A stretch of DNA of 11,000 nt, from positions 1 to 11,000 of the forward strand of contig JAAXUD010000045.1 in NCBI GenBank assembly GCA_013336205.1. The letters run 5' to 3'. This document shows positions 1 through 6,550 of the stretch, one piece after another (position 1 is the first letter of the stretch; each line of letters begins with the position of its first letter). Position numbers and translations under genes: made by a program. Below the pieces are notes generated by a model. It was not told the origin of the DNA and made no database searches. It saw only the letters and a program-made list of their open reading frames with translations. Source of the DNA: Lentimicrobium sp. Lineage in GTDB: Bacteria; Bacteroidota; Bacteroidia; Bacteroidales; Lentimicrobiaceae.

Positions 1-417
1 CTGAATAAAATTTCAGGCCCCTTGCTCGATCGTATCGATATACAGGTGGAAGTAGTACCGGTTCCTTTCCGCGAACTTACCGATGTGAGAATCTCAGAAA
101 AAAGCGATACCATCAGGGAAAGGGTGGTTAAAGGCAGGCAGGTTCAGGAAGAGCGCTATAAAGACAATAAGGGTATCCATGCAAATGCGCAAATGACCAC
201 TAAAATGTTACGCACTATTTGTAAACTGGACGAAACCGGTCAGGCTCTTTTGAAAAATGCGATGGAAAAACTCAGCCTTTCGGCAAGGGCTTACGACCGT
301 ATTTTAAAGGTAGCCCGCACCATTGCCGACCTGGATGCCAGCGAAGACATACGACCCGATCACCTGGCCGAAGCCATTCACTACCGCAGTCTGGACCGCG
401 AAACCTGGGGTGGCTAA
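1..417 (+). CDS. ComM/YifB-type Mg-chelatase-like AAA+ ATPase, C-terminal fragment
   Basis: This is the 3' end of a gene cut by the left edge; frame 1 is open from base 1 to the TAA at 415-417, giving 138 visible residues. Near the start, the motif GPLLDRIDI is the conserved segment at the end of the AAA+ ATPase module of the YifB/ComM (Mg-chelatase-like) family. The rest matches the family's helical C-terminal domain, including the signature LSARAYDRILKVARTIADL and the closing segment that ends in YRSLDRETWGG. Family members are hexameric helicase-like ATPases; ComM promotes branch migration during natural transformation, but many YifB homologues occur in bacteria not known to be competent, so the role here is inferred. 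The Walker A and B motifs would lie upstream of the window. A TTG at 22 could be mistaken for a start but is internal, because the family motif begins before it. Confidence 0.9.
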   Translation: MNKISGPLLDRIDIQVEVVPVPFRELTDVRISEKSDTIRERVVKGRQVQEERYKDNKGIHANAQMTTKMLRTICKLDETGQALLKNAMEKLSLSARAYDRILKVARTIADLDASEDIRPDHLAEAIHYRSLDRETWGG

Positions 418-429
418 ACCCTATTTGTT

Positions 430-437
430 TACTTTTG
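430..437 (+). promoter_or_regulatory. Possible Bacteroidota -7 promoter box (TACTTTTG)
   Basis: TACTTTTG fits the Bacteroidota sigma-ABfr -7 consensus TAnnTTTG and is followed by C, as often seen. No clear TTG-type -33 element lies 19-21 bases upstream. The box ends only 4 bases before the methyltransferase ATG at 442, so transcription would begin at or next to the start codon. Confidence 0.4.
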
Positions 438-441
438 CACT

Positions 442-1239
442 ATGATTGTACGCATTCTTCTTATTTCATTCAGATATCTTGTTTACCTCTTCCGGGCCAA
501 AAACCGCCATGGTATTCATTCTCCGTTTGTTTATGATTTTATAAATAAAGTCCTTAACGATAAAACAGCATATCCCGAATACAAGCTGGTGGAGGAAAAG
601 AGGCGCGCCTTACTCAGAAACGGGAACCTGGTTGAGATTATAGACTTTGGCGGTTCAAAAAGCAGAATAGGTTATTCAACACATTTGCGCCGGGTTAAGG
701 ACATTGCCGCGAAAGCAGGAATACCAGTAAAATATGGAAGGCTGCTATACAGGATTGTCAGGTACTTTAAGCCTTCCACTATGCTTGAAATGGGTACGTC
801 ATTGGGTATCAGCACCATGTATCAGGCCACAGCCGCACCAGCCGGCAAATTTCTTGCAATGGAAGGTTGTGCTTCTACAGTTGAATTTGCTGTTAACAAC
901 CTGAATGCCATCAACATTCCGGATGTACATTTCACTGTAGGCAACTTCGACAAGGTATTACCGGGTTTATTGAAAAACACCGGAGTGATTGATTATGCTT
1001 TTATCGATGGCAATCATACAAAAAAAGCAACCCTGAATTATTTCGGACAGTTAATTCAACATACAGGCAACGATTCTGTTTATATTTTTCACGATATACA
1101 TTGGTCGGCTGAAATGGAACAGGCCTGGGAAGAGATAAAAAAGCATGAAAATGTTACTGTCACCATCGACTTGTTTTTTATGGGGCTGGTTTTCTTCAGG
1201 AAAGAACTGAGCCGGCAGCATTTTATCATAAGATTCTGA
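442..1239 (+). CDS. Class I SAM-dependent methyltransferase
   Basis: This 265-residue protein has a Rossmann-type SAM-binding core. Motif I is LEMGTSLG (residues 115-122), the glycine-rich loop that holds SAM. An acidic residue follows at E141 in AMEGC, placed to bind the ribose hydroxyls. DYAFIDGNH (184-192) is the motif IV region, and FHDIHW (216-221) follows; both resemble class I O-methyltransferases that modify small molecules. An N-terminal segment around residues 10-40, with the motif [15 protein letters not shown], looks like the helical cap of a Bacteroidota-specific subfamily. There is no signal peptide, so it is probably cytosolic. The substrate cannot be inferred. The start at 442 is the only ATG before the N-terminal motif; it has no Shine-Dalgarno sequence and lies just after a promoter-like box. 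The gene begins 24 nt after the ComM-type gene. Confidence 0.85.
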   Translation: MIVRILLISFRYLVYLFRAKNRHGIHSPFVYDFINKVLNDKTAYPEYKLVEEKRRALLRNGNLVEIIDFGGSKSRIGYSTHLRRVKDIAAKAGIPVKYGRLLYRIVRYFKPSTMLEMGTSLGISTMYQATAAPAGKFLAMEGCASTVEFAVNNLNAINIPDVHFTVGNFDKVLPGLLKNTGVIDYAFIDGNHTKKATLNYFGQLIQHTGNDSVYIFHDIHWSAEMEQAWEEIKKHENVTVTIDLFFMGLVFFRKELSRQHFIIRF

Positions 1240-1249
1240 CAATTATATT

Positions 1250-1257
1250 TAAATTTG
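1250..1257 (+). promoter_or_regulatory. Possible -7 promoter box upstream of the ABC ATPase gene
   Basis: TAAATTTG matches TAnnTTTG and lies 23 bases before the ATG at 1281, a reasonable distance. No good -33 TTG was found 19-21 bases upstream, and the region is AT-rich, so a chance match is quite possible. Confidence 0.35.
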
Positions 1258-1280
1258 TTCGTTCAGTAAAGAAAAACCGC

Positions 1281-2003
1281 ATGAACCAGGAAATTATACA
1301 TCTTGATGAAATAACCCGCTTCTTCAAAGTCGGGACTGAAACAGTCCGCGCCCTCAGGGGGGTTACAATGAGCATAAAAAGAAACGAATTTGTTGCCCTG
1401 ATGGGGCCTTCCGGTTCGGGAAAATCGACCTTAATGAACCTGCTGGGCTGTCTCGATACCCCTTCAGGAGGTAGTTACTGGCTCAATGGCAAAGATGTGA
1501 GTAAACTTCAGGATAATGAACTGGCTGAAATCCGGAATAAAGAAATTGGATTTGTTTTTCAGACATTCAATCTTTTACCCCGGCTTACAGCGCTTGAAAA
1601 CGTTGCACTCCCGATGATCTATGCCGGTTTTGCCAAGCCACAGCGTAACGAAAGGGCGATGCAGGTTCTTGAAGATGTAAAGCTTACCGACAGGGTTAAA
1701 CACAAACCCAACGAACTCTCAGGTGGTCAGCGGCAGCGGGTTGCTATTGCCAGGGCCATGGTAAACAATCCATCAATTATCCTCGCAGATGAGCCTACAG
1801 GAAACCTCGATTCAAAGACTTCCATTGAAATCATGGGCCTGATCGAAGAAATTCACAAAGCTGGTAATACAATCATCCTGGTTACCCATGAAGAAGATAT
1901 TGCCCGTCATGCACACCGGATTGTCAGGCTCTCAGACGGACTGATTGCTTCAGATGAGCTAAACACCAACATCAGAACAATGAAGTATTATCAGAAATCC
2001 TGA
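1281..2003 (+). CDS. ABC transporter ATP-binding protein, LolD/MacB type
   Basis: This is a complete 240-residue nucleotide-binding subunit with every ABC motif intact: Walker [10 protein letters not shown] (42-50), Q-loop glutamine at Q94 in VFQTFNLLP, signature LSGGQ (146-150), Walker B IILADE (166-171) followed by PTGNLD, and H-loop H203 in VTHEED. The [17 protein letters not shown] segment and the length point to the LolD/MacB/FtsE-like group, whose members work with FtsX-like permeases in lipoprotein release, macrolide or peptide efflux, or envelope remodelling (mechanotransmission). No permease gene is next to it: the upstream neighbour is a methyltransferase and the downstream one an adenosyltransferase. 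Its membrane partner must therefore be encoded elsewhere, and the exact role cannot be assigned. It would act on the cytoplasmic face of the inner membrane. The short tail after residue 225 is variable in the family. Confidence 0.9.
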   Translation: MNQEIIHLDEITRFFKVGTETVRALRGVTMSIKRNEFVALMGPSGSGKSTLMNLLGCLDTPSGGSYWLNGKDVSKLQDNELAEIRNKEIGFVFQTFNLLPRLTALENVALPMIYAGFAKPQRNERAMQVLEDVKLTDRVKHKPNELSGGQRQRVAIARAMVNNPSIILADEPTGNLDSKTSIEIMGLIEEIHKAGNTIILVTHEEDIARHAHRIVRLSDGLIASDELNTNIRTMKYYQKS

Positions 2004-2014
2004 AACAGCCCACT

Positions 2015-2039
2015 GAACAATACCCGGTTATTATTGTTC
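2015..2039 (+). other. Inverted repeat (8-bp stem) between the ABC ATPase and adenosyltransferase genes
   Basis: GAACAATA (2015-2022) and TATTGTTC (2032-2039) are perfect reverse complements separated by 9 bases. The stem is AT-rich and no T-tract follows, so it is unlikely to terminate transcription. It lies 19 bases before the start of the next gene, where it could be an operator, a weak mRNA hairpin, or chance. Confidence 0.4.
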
Positions 2040-2058
2040 TGACACGAACAAACTGAAA

Positions 2059-2640
2059 ATGACTAAGTCGATGAATGCTGATTGGAAAATATACACCAAA
2101 ACCGGAGACAAGGGTCAAACCTCCCTGATAGGAGGTACCCGGGTACCGAAATACCATGAAAGAATTGAAGCCTACGGCACCCTTGATGAACTGAACTCAT
2201 TTATCGGACTTATCCGGGATCAGGAAATTGATGAAAAAACCAGGCAATTGCTGATCGAAGTGCAGGATCGGATATTTACGGCAGAATCACTGCTTGCTGC
2301 TGATCCATCTGCACAGTTCAAGACTTTACCGGGATTGTATGAAGAGGATGTCAGGCTGCTGGAGACTGAAATTGACAAAATGAATGAAACCTTACCCCCC
2401 ATTACTTCGTTTATATTGCCGGGTGGTCATCATATTGTTTCACACACTCATGTTGCCCGATGTGTTTGCAGAAGGGCAGAAAGACTTACCATCAGATTAC
2501 TTGAAAACAACAACGACACTTTACAGGGCGATATGGTGGTTAAATATTTAAACAGGCTCTCTGATTACCTTTTTGTTTTGGCAAGAAAATTCGCAAATGA
2601 TTTAAATATTGTTGAAACTCCCTGGAAAGCAAGGATATAG
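2059..2640 (+). CDS. Cob(I)yrinic acid a,c-diamide / cob(I)alamin adenosyltransferase, PduO type
   Basis: The protein is 193 residues long, normal for PduO-type ATP:corrinoid adenosyltransferases. These trimeric cytosolic enzymes move the adenosyl group of ATP onto cob(I)alamin to make adenosylcobalamin. The N-terminal ATP-binding signature TKTGDKGQTSL is at residues 13-23, then GTLDELNS (40-47). The second signature, spanning HVARCVCRRAERL, holds the conserved basic and acidic residues R134, R138, R139, E141 and R142 of the active site. The ATG at 2071 (residue 5) is an alternative start, since many homologues begin just before the KIYTKTGDKG segment; neither start has a good ribosome binding site. 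The gap of 55 nt after the ABC ATPase gene contains no TAnnTTTG box, so the two genes may be cotranscribed. No B12-dependent mutase, diol dehydratase or corrinoid transporter is visible nearby. Confidence 0.93.
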   Translation: MTKSMNADWKIYTKTGDKGQTSLIGGTRVPKYHERIEAYGTLDELNSFIGLIRDQEIDEKTRQLLIEVQDRIFTAESLLAADPSAQFKTLPGLYEEDVRLLETEIDKMNETLPPITSFILPGGHHIVSHTHVARCVCRRAERLTIRLLENNNDTLQGDMVVKYLNRLSDYLFVLARKFANDLNIVETPWKARI

Positions 2641-2690
2641 AAGGTCAACAAATTTATTTTGAACATTTATTTCAGGATATTGTTTTTGTC

Positions 2691-2720
2691 TTGATTTTGA
2701 TAAAAATTAGATTACTTTTG
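2691..2720 (+). promoter_or_regulatory. Bacteroidota-type promoter of the DUF2795 gene
   Basis: TTG (2691-2693), a 19-bp spacer and TACTTTTG (2713-2720), followed by C, fit the Bacteroidota -33/-7 consensus well. Transcription would begin near 2725-2728, giving a leader of about 25 nt before the ATG at 2753. The flanking DNA is AT-rich. Confidence 0.7.
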
Positions 2721-2752
2721 CAAAAAAATTAAACCGTTAAATCGTCTGAATC

Positions 2753-2974
2753 ATGTACTGGACTTTAGAATTAGCGTCAAAGCTTGAAGACGCTCCCTGG
2801 CCTGCAACCAAAGAAGAATTGATTGACTTCAGTATCAGATCCGGTGCTCCTATGGAGGTAATTGAAAATCTTCAGGAGATTGAAGATGAAGGCGAGGTTT
2901 ATGAAAGTATCGAAGACCTCTGGCCCGATTATCCGTCAAAGGAAGACTTCTTCTTTCATGAAGATGAATATTAA
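2753..2974 (+). CDS. Small acidic DUF2795-family protein
   Basis: This 73-residue protein resembles the DUF2795 family, whose function is unknown. It is strongly acidic, with many Glu and Asp residues in the second half (for example EIEDEGEVYESIEDLW), and it contains four Trp, including the motif APWPATKEELIDF near the N-terminus. The pattern of a short helix-rich domain followed by an acidic, aromatic tail suggests a soluble cytosolic protein, possibly a binding or adaptor module; that is inference. There is no signal peptide or membrane segment. It is flanked by its own promoter and an intrinsic terminator, so it is probably expressed alone and perhaps at high level. It lies directly upstream of secA on the same strand, but with a terminator and a separate promoter between them. 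The start is the only ATG, and the TAA at 2972-2974 ends the gene. Confidence 0.85.
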   Translation: MYWTLELASKLEDAPWPATKEELIDFSIRSGAPMEVIENLQEIEDEGEVYESIEDLWPDYPSKEDFFFHEDEY

Positions 2975-2980
2975 AAACCC

Positions 2981-3012
2981 TGCCGCGTCATAATGTCGCG
3001 GCATTTTTATTT
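2981..3012 (+). terminator. Intrinsic terminator after the DUF2795 gene
   Basis: TGCCGCG (2981-2987) pairs perfectly with CGCGGCA (2997-3003) across a 9-base loop, and TTTTTATTTT follows at once. It begins 6 bases after the stop codon. A run of A on the 5' side (2973-2977) would also give a U-tract on the other strand, but no - strand gene needs it. Confidence 0.88.
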
Positions 3013-3095
3013 TACTGCCAGATTGTACTACCCCCCGCAATGCAGTAAATTAATGTATTACCGTATATTTCGCGCCTCATATTTCTGAAATTGCC

Positions 3096-3103
3096 TAACT
3101 TTG
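3096..3103 (+). promoter_or_regulatory. Probable -7 box of the secA promoter
   Basis: TAACTTTG followed by C matches TAnnTTTG exactly. No convincing -33 TTG lies 19-21 bases upstream. Transcription from here would start near 3108-3111, giving secA a leader of about 100 nt. The terminator just upstream implies that secA needs a promoter in this interval, which supports the call. Confidence 0.6.
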
Positions 3104-3110
3104 CGCGTTC

Positions 3111-3140
3111 ATGCCCATTATGGCACATTTTCTGATATAA
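3111..3140 (+). CDS. Possible 9-codon leader ORF upstream of secA
   Basis: ATG at 3111 opens a reading frame for MPIMAHFLI ending at TAA (3138-3140). It begins at or within a few bases of the predicted transcription start and ends immediately before the hairpin at 3141. Nothing shows that it is translated; the peptide is too short for a SecM-like arrest peptide with an export signal. Such a short ORF is easily expected by chance, so this is a candidate only. Confidence 0.15.
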   Translation: MPIMAHFLI

Positions 3141-3173
3141 CCTGTAGTTCCTGCAGAAACGCTGCCGGACAGG
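3141..3173 (+). promoter_or_regulatory. Stem-loop in the secA 5' leader
   Basis: CCTGT (3141-3145) pairs with ACAGG (3169-3173). Inside, CC (3150-3151) pairs with GG (3167-3168), and GCAG (3153-3156) pairs with CTGC (3162-3165) around the loop AAACG. There is a 4-base bulge at 3146-3149 and one mismatch. That gives 11 pairs, mostly GC, in an otherwise AT-rich leader. No T-tract follows, so it is not an intrinsic terminator for the + strand. Its position between promoter and start codon suggests a role in mRNA stability or translation control. Confidence 0.45.
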
Positions 3174-3209
3174 CTATTAAAAGAAAGAAGTATAATTAAT
3201 TCCAGCAAA

Positions 3210-6200
3210 ATGCTCTCCTTTATTAAAAAAATGCTCGGAACAAAATCCGATAAAGACATCAGGGAAGTAACCCCCGAACTTGATAAAATCAAAAAAGTTT
3301 ATCCAGAGATTGAAAAACTCTCCAATGATGAGCTCCGCTATAAAACGATTGAATTCAAAGAAAAAATTGCCGCTGCCACGGCCGGCAAAGAAAAAGCTAT
3401 TGCCGACCTGAAGGAACAGATAGAAGTTGATGTAGAGATTGATATGGATGAAAAAGAGAAGATTTATCACCAGATAGATCAACTCGAAAATGAAAGCTAT
3501 CAGTTAACACAGGAAGTTCTGAAGGAAATACTGCCGGAAGCTTTTTCTGTTGTTAAAGAAACTGCCCGCCGGTTTAAGGAAAACGAAACAATTGAGGTTA
3601 CAGCAACCCAAATGGACCGTGACATGGCTGCAACCCGCGCCCATGTTGAGATAGTCGGTGATAAAGCCTATTTTCACAACACCTGGACAGCCGGAGGTAA
3701 CCAGATTATCTGGGACATGGTTCATTATGATGTGCAGCTCATCGGAGGTATTGTGCTGCATGAAGGGAAAATCTCAGAAATGGCCACCGGTGAAGGAAAA
3801 ACATTGGTTGCCACCCTGCCTGTTTATCTCAATGCCCTGCCGGGAAAAGGAGTTCACATTGTAACGGTGAATGATTACCTGGCAAAACGTGACTCTGAAT
3901 GGATGGGCGTTCTGTATGAATTTCACGGACTGAAGGTTGATACCATCGACAAACACCAACCCAACTCAGAAGAAAGACGCAAAGCCTACCTGGCTGACAT
4001 TACCTTTGGCACCAACAACGAGTTTGGATTCGACTACCTCCGCGATAACATGACCCGCAATCCTGAGGAACTGGTTCAAAGGCCACATAACTATGCCATT
4101 GTGGATGAGGTTGACTCGGTTTTGATCGACGATGCACGTACCCCACTCATTATTTCCGGACCAACCCCTCGTGGCGACAACCAGGAATTTGAACAGCTAA
4201 AACCGGAAATCAGGAAGCTTTATGAAGCCCAGCGTACCCTGGTAACTAAACTGTTAGCCGAGGCAAAATCCTTGCTTTCAGAAACATCAAATTCAGAGAA
4301 CGAAAAAAAAGGTGGTGAACAGCTTTTCCGCTCATTCCGCGGGCTACCAAAGAACAAAGCACTGATCAAGTTTCTGAGTGAGCCCGGAATGCGTGCGCTG
4401 ATGCAGAAAACTGAAAACTTCTACATCGCTGAACAGCAAAAAAACATGCACATCATCGACGATGAATTATTCTTCGTGATCGATGAAAAGAACAATACCG
4501 TTGAACTGACTGAAAAGGGAATCGACCTGATTACCGCTTCTTACGAGGATTCAAAGTTCTATATGTTACCCGATATTGGTGCTGAAATCGCTGAATTGGA
4601 ACGCATGGGACTGAGCGATGCCGATAAACTGGAAAAGAAGACCGAACTGATGCGCGATTATTCAGTCAAATCGGAACGCGTTCATACCGTAAACCAGCTT
4701 TTAAAAGCCTATACATTGTTCGAGAACAACGTTGAATACGTTGTTATGGACAATAAAATTAAAATTGTTGACGAACAGACCGGTCGTATTCTGGAAGGAC
4801 GCCGATACAGTGATGGACTGCACCAGGCCATTGAAGCCAAGGAAAATGTTAAAATTGAAGCCGCCACGCAGACTTACGCCACCGTTACTCTCCAGAATTA
4901 TTTCAGGATGTACCGCAAACTGGCGGGTATGACCGGTACTGCAGAAACTGAAGCAGGTGAGTTGTGGGATATCTATAAACTTGATGTAGTGGTTATTCCA
5001 ACCAACCGGTCAATTATCCGGCAAGACCGCGAAGACCTTGTTTATAAAACCAAACGCGAAAAATTCAACGCGGTGGCCGACGAGATTGTCGATTTAATCA
5101 CCAAAGGCAGGCCGGTACTCGTGGGAACAACCTCAGTTGAGACCTCGGAGTTGCTCAGCCGTATGCTTACCCTTCGCAAAATCAAGCACAATGTGCTGAA
5201 CGCAAAATTACACCAGCGTGAAGCAGATATCGTTGCCGAAGCCGGTAGGGCGGGAACTGTTACCATTGCCACCAATATGGCCGGTCGTGGTACCGACATC
5301 AAACTGGGTCCCGGTGTTAAAGAATCCGGAGGATTGGCCATTATTGGGACCGAAAGGCATGAATCCAGGCGTGTTGACCGGCAGTTAAGAGGACGCGCCG
5401 GACGACAGGGCGACCCGGGAAGTTCACAATTCTTTGTAGCGCTTGAAGATGACCTGATGCGTATGTTCGGCTCTGAAAGAATTGCCGGAATCATGGACAG
5501 GCTGGGGCTTAAGGAAGGCGAAGTAATTCAGCATTCGATGATCACGAAATCCATCGAAAGGGCGCAGAAGAAAGTTGAAGAGAACAACTTTGGTATCCGT
5601 AAGCGTTTGCTGGAATACGACGATGTTATGAACTCGCAGCGCGAGGTGATCTATCGGAAACGCCGCCATGCATTGTATGGTGAACGTCTGGCCGTGGATA
5701 TCTCAAATATGTTGTATGACGTATGCGAAAGTATTGTTACCAGTCACCAGGAAGACAGGGATTTTGAAGGATACAAACTTTCTTTGTTAAAGACCCTTGC
5801 CACAGAGCCGGGTATTGATGAACATGAATTTATCGCTAAGAATAAAGAAGTTGTTATTGAGGAACTCTTTGACCGTGTTTACAGGAATTACAGGACAAAA
5901 TGCGATAACCTGGCTCAAAGAGCCTATCCTGTGATCAAAGAAGTTTATGAGAATGAGTCGAGGTACGAGAACATTGCCATCCCGATTACTGATGGACTGC
6001 ATTCAATGCAGGTAGTAGCCAACCTGAAAAGGGCATATAACGACAAAGGCCGTGAGCTTACACTTGCCATCGAAAAAGGTGTTACCCTCGGGGTAATCGA
6101 CGATGCCTGGAAAGATCACCTGCGTGAAATGGACGAACTCCGCAGTTCGGTTCAAAACGCAACCTATGAGCAGAAAGACCCCTTGCTGATTTACAAGTTT

Positions 6201-6500
6201 GAATCTTTTGAGCTGTTTAAAAATCTCATTCAGAAAGTGAATCGTGACATCACCTCGTTCATCATCAAAGCCAATCTGCCTGTTTCTGAGCCTTCACACG
6301 TGAAGGAAGCCCAGTTGCCCAAACGCACAGACATGAGTAAACTCAAAGAAGAGCGCACGGATATGTTATCGCAGGCAGGACGGACATCAGAACCAACCGT
6401 TACAGCACCAATCCGGGTTGAAAAGAAGGTTGGCCGCAACGATCCATGTCCTTGCGGAAGTGGTAAAAAATACAAAAACTGCCACGGGCAGGGAGAATGA
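3210..6500 (+). CDS. secA: Preprotein translocase ATPase SecA (Bacteroidota form)
   Basis: SecA is the cytosolic and membrane-peripheral motor that drives unfolded preproteins through SecYEG using ATP. The 1096-residue ORF is intact. Walker A is TGEGKT (193-198) and the DEAD-like box is DEVD (299-302) in [32 protein letters not shown] marks the start of the return from the preprotein-binding domain, and [12 protein letters not shown] lies in the second nucleotide-binding fold. The C-terminus carries a zinc-binding SEC-C motif with ligands C1080, C1082, C1091 and H1092, used in other species to contact SecB or ribosomes. It is about 200 residues longer than E. coli SecA because of extra segments near residues 57-105, 125-165 and 330-415, as in other Bacteroidota. 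The start has no Shine-Dalgarno but fits the family N-terminus (SFIKKMLG). A secreted peptidase gene follows after 50 nt. Confidence 0.98.
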   Translation: MLSFIKKMLGTKSDKDIREVTPELDKIKKVYPEIEKLSNDELRYKTIEFKEKIAAATAGKEKAIADLKEQIEVDVEIDMDEKEKIYHQIDQLENESYQLTQEVLKEILPEAFSVVKETARRFKENETIEVTATQMDRDMAATRAHVEIVGDKAYFHNTWTAGGNQIIWDMVHYDVQLIGGIVLHEGKISEMATGEGKTLVATLPVYLNALPGKGVHIVTVNDYLAKRDSEWMGVLYEFHGLKVDTIDKHQPNSEERRKAYLADITFGTNNEFGFDYLRDNMTRNPEELVQRPHNYAIVDEVDSVLIDDARTPLIISGPTPRGDNQEFEQLKPEIRKLYEAQRTLVTKLLAEAKSLLSETSNSENEKKGGEQLFRSFRGLPKNKALIKFLSEPGMRALMQKTENFYIAEQQKNMHIIDDELFFVIDEKNNTVELTEKGIDLITASYEDSKFYMLPDIGAEIAELERMGLSDADKLEKKTELMRDYSVKSERVHTVNQLLKAYTLFENNVEYVVMDNKIKIVDEQTGRILEGRRYSDGLHQAIEAKENVKIEAATQTYATVTLQNYFRMYRKLAGMTGTAETEAGELWDIYKLDVVVIPTNRSIIRQDREDLVYKTKREKFNAVADEIVDLITKGRPVLVGTTSVETSELLSRMLTLRKIKHNVLNAKLHQREADIVAEAGRAGTVTIATNMAGRGTDIKLGPGVKESGGLAIIGTERHESRRVDRQLRGRAGRQGDPGSSQFFVALEDDLMRMFGSERIAGIMDRLGLKEGEVIQHSMITKSIERAQKKVEENNFGIRKRLLEYDDVMNSQREVIYRKRRHALYGERLAVDISNMLYDVCESIVTSHQEDRDFEGYKLSLLKTLATEPGIDEHEFIAKNKEVVIEELFDRVYRNYRTKCDNLAQRAYPVIKEVYENESRYENIAIPITDGLHSMQVVANLKRAYNDKGRELTLAIEKGVTLGVIDDAWKDHLREMDELRSSVQNATYEQKDPLLIYKFESFELFKNLIQKVNRDITSFIIKANLPVSEPSHVKEAQLPKRTDMSKLKEERTDMLSQAGRTSEPTVTAPIRVEKKVGRNDPCPCGSGKKYKNCHGQGE

Positions 6501-6550
6501 TAATTATTTCACGGTTTAATTAACCCCAATTATCCTTAATCAGGTCAGTT

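Noticed and set aside
2004..2058. Cobalamin riboswitch upstream of the adenosyltransferase gene
   Set aside because: The gap is only 55 bases, far too short for a cobalamin riboswitch, and no B12-box-like sequence was seen.
5042..5494. 150-residue open frame on the - strand inside secA
   Set aside because: It is antisense to the conserved second nucleotide-binding domain of SecA. Its composition is rich in Ser, Pro and Arg, as expected from the complement of coding DNA, and it shows no family motif.
6501..6550. AT-rich near-palindrome GGTTTAATTAACC in the secA-peptidase gap as a terminator or operator
   Set aside because: The stem is only 4 bp with no T-tract; it is within what is expected by chance in AT-rich spacer DNA.
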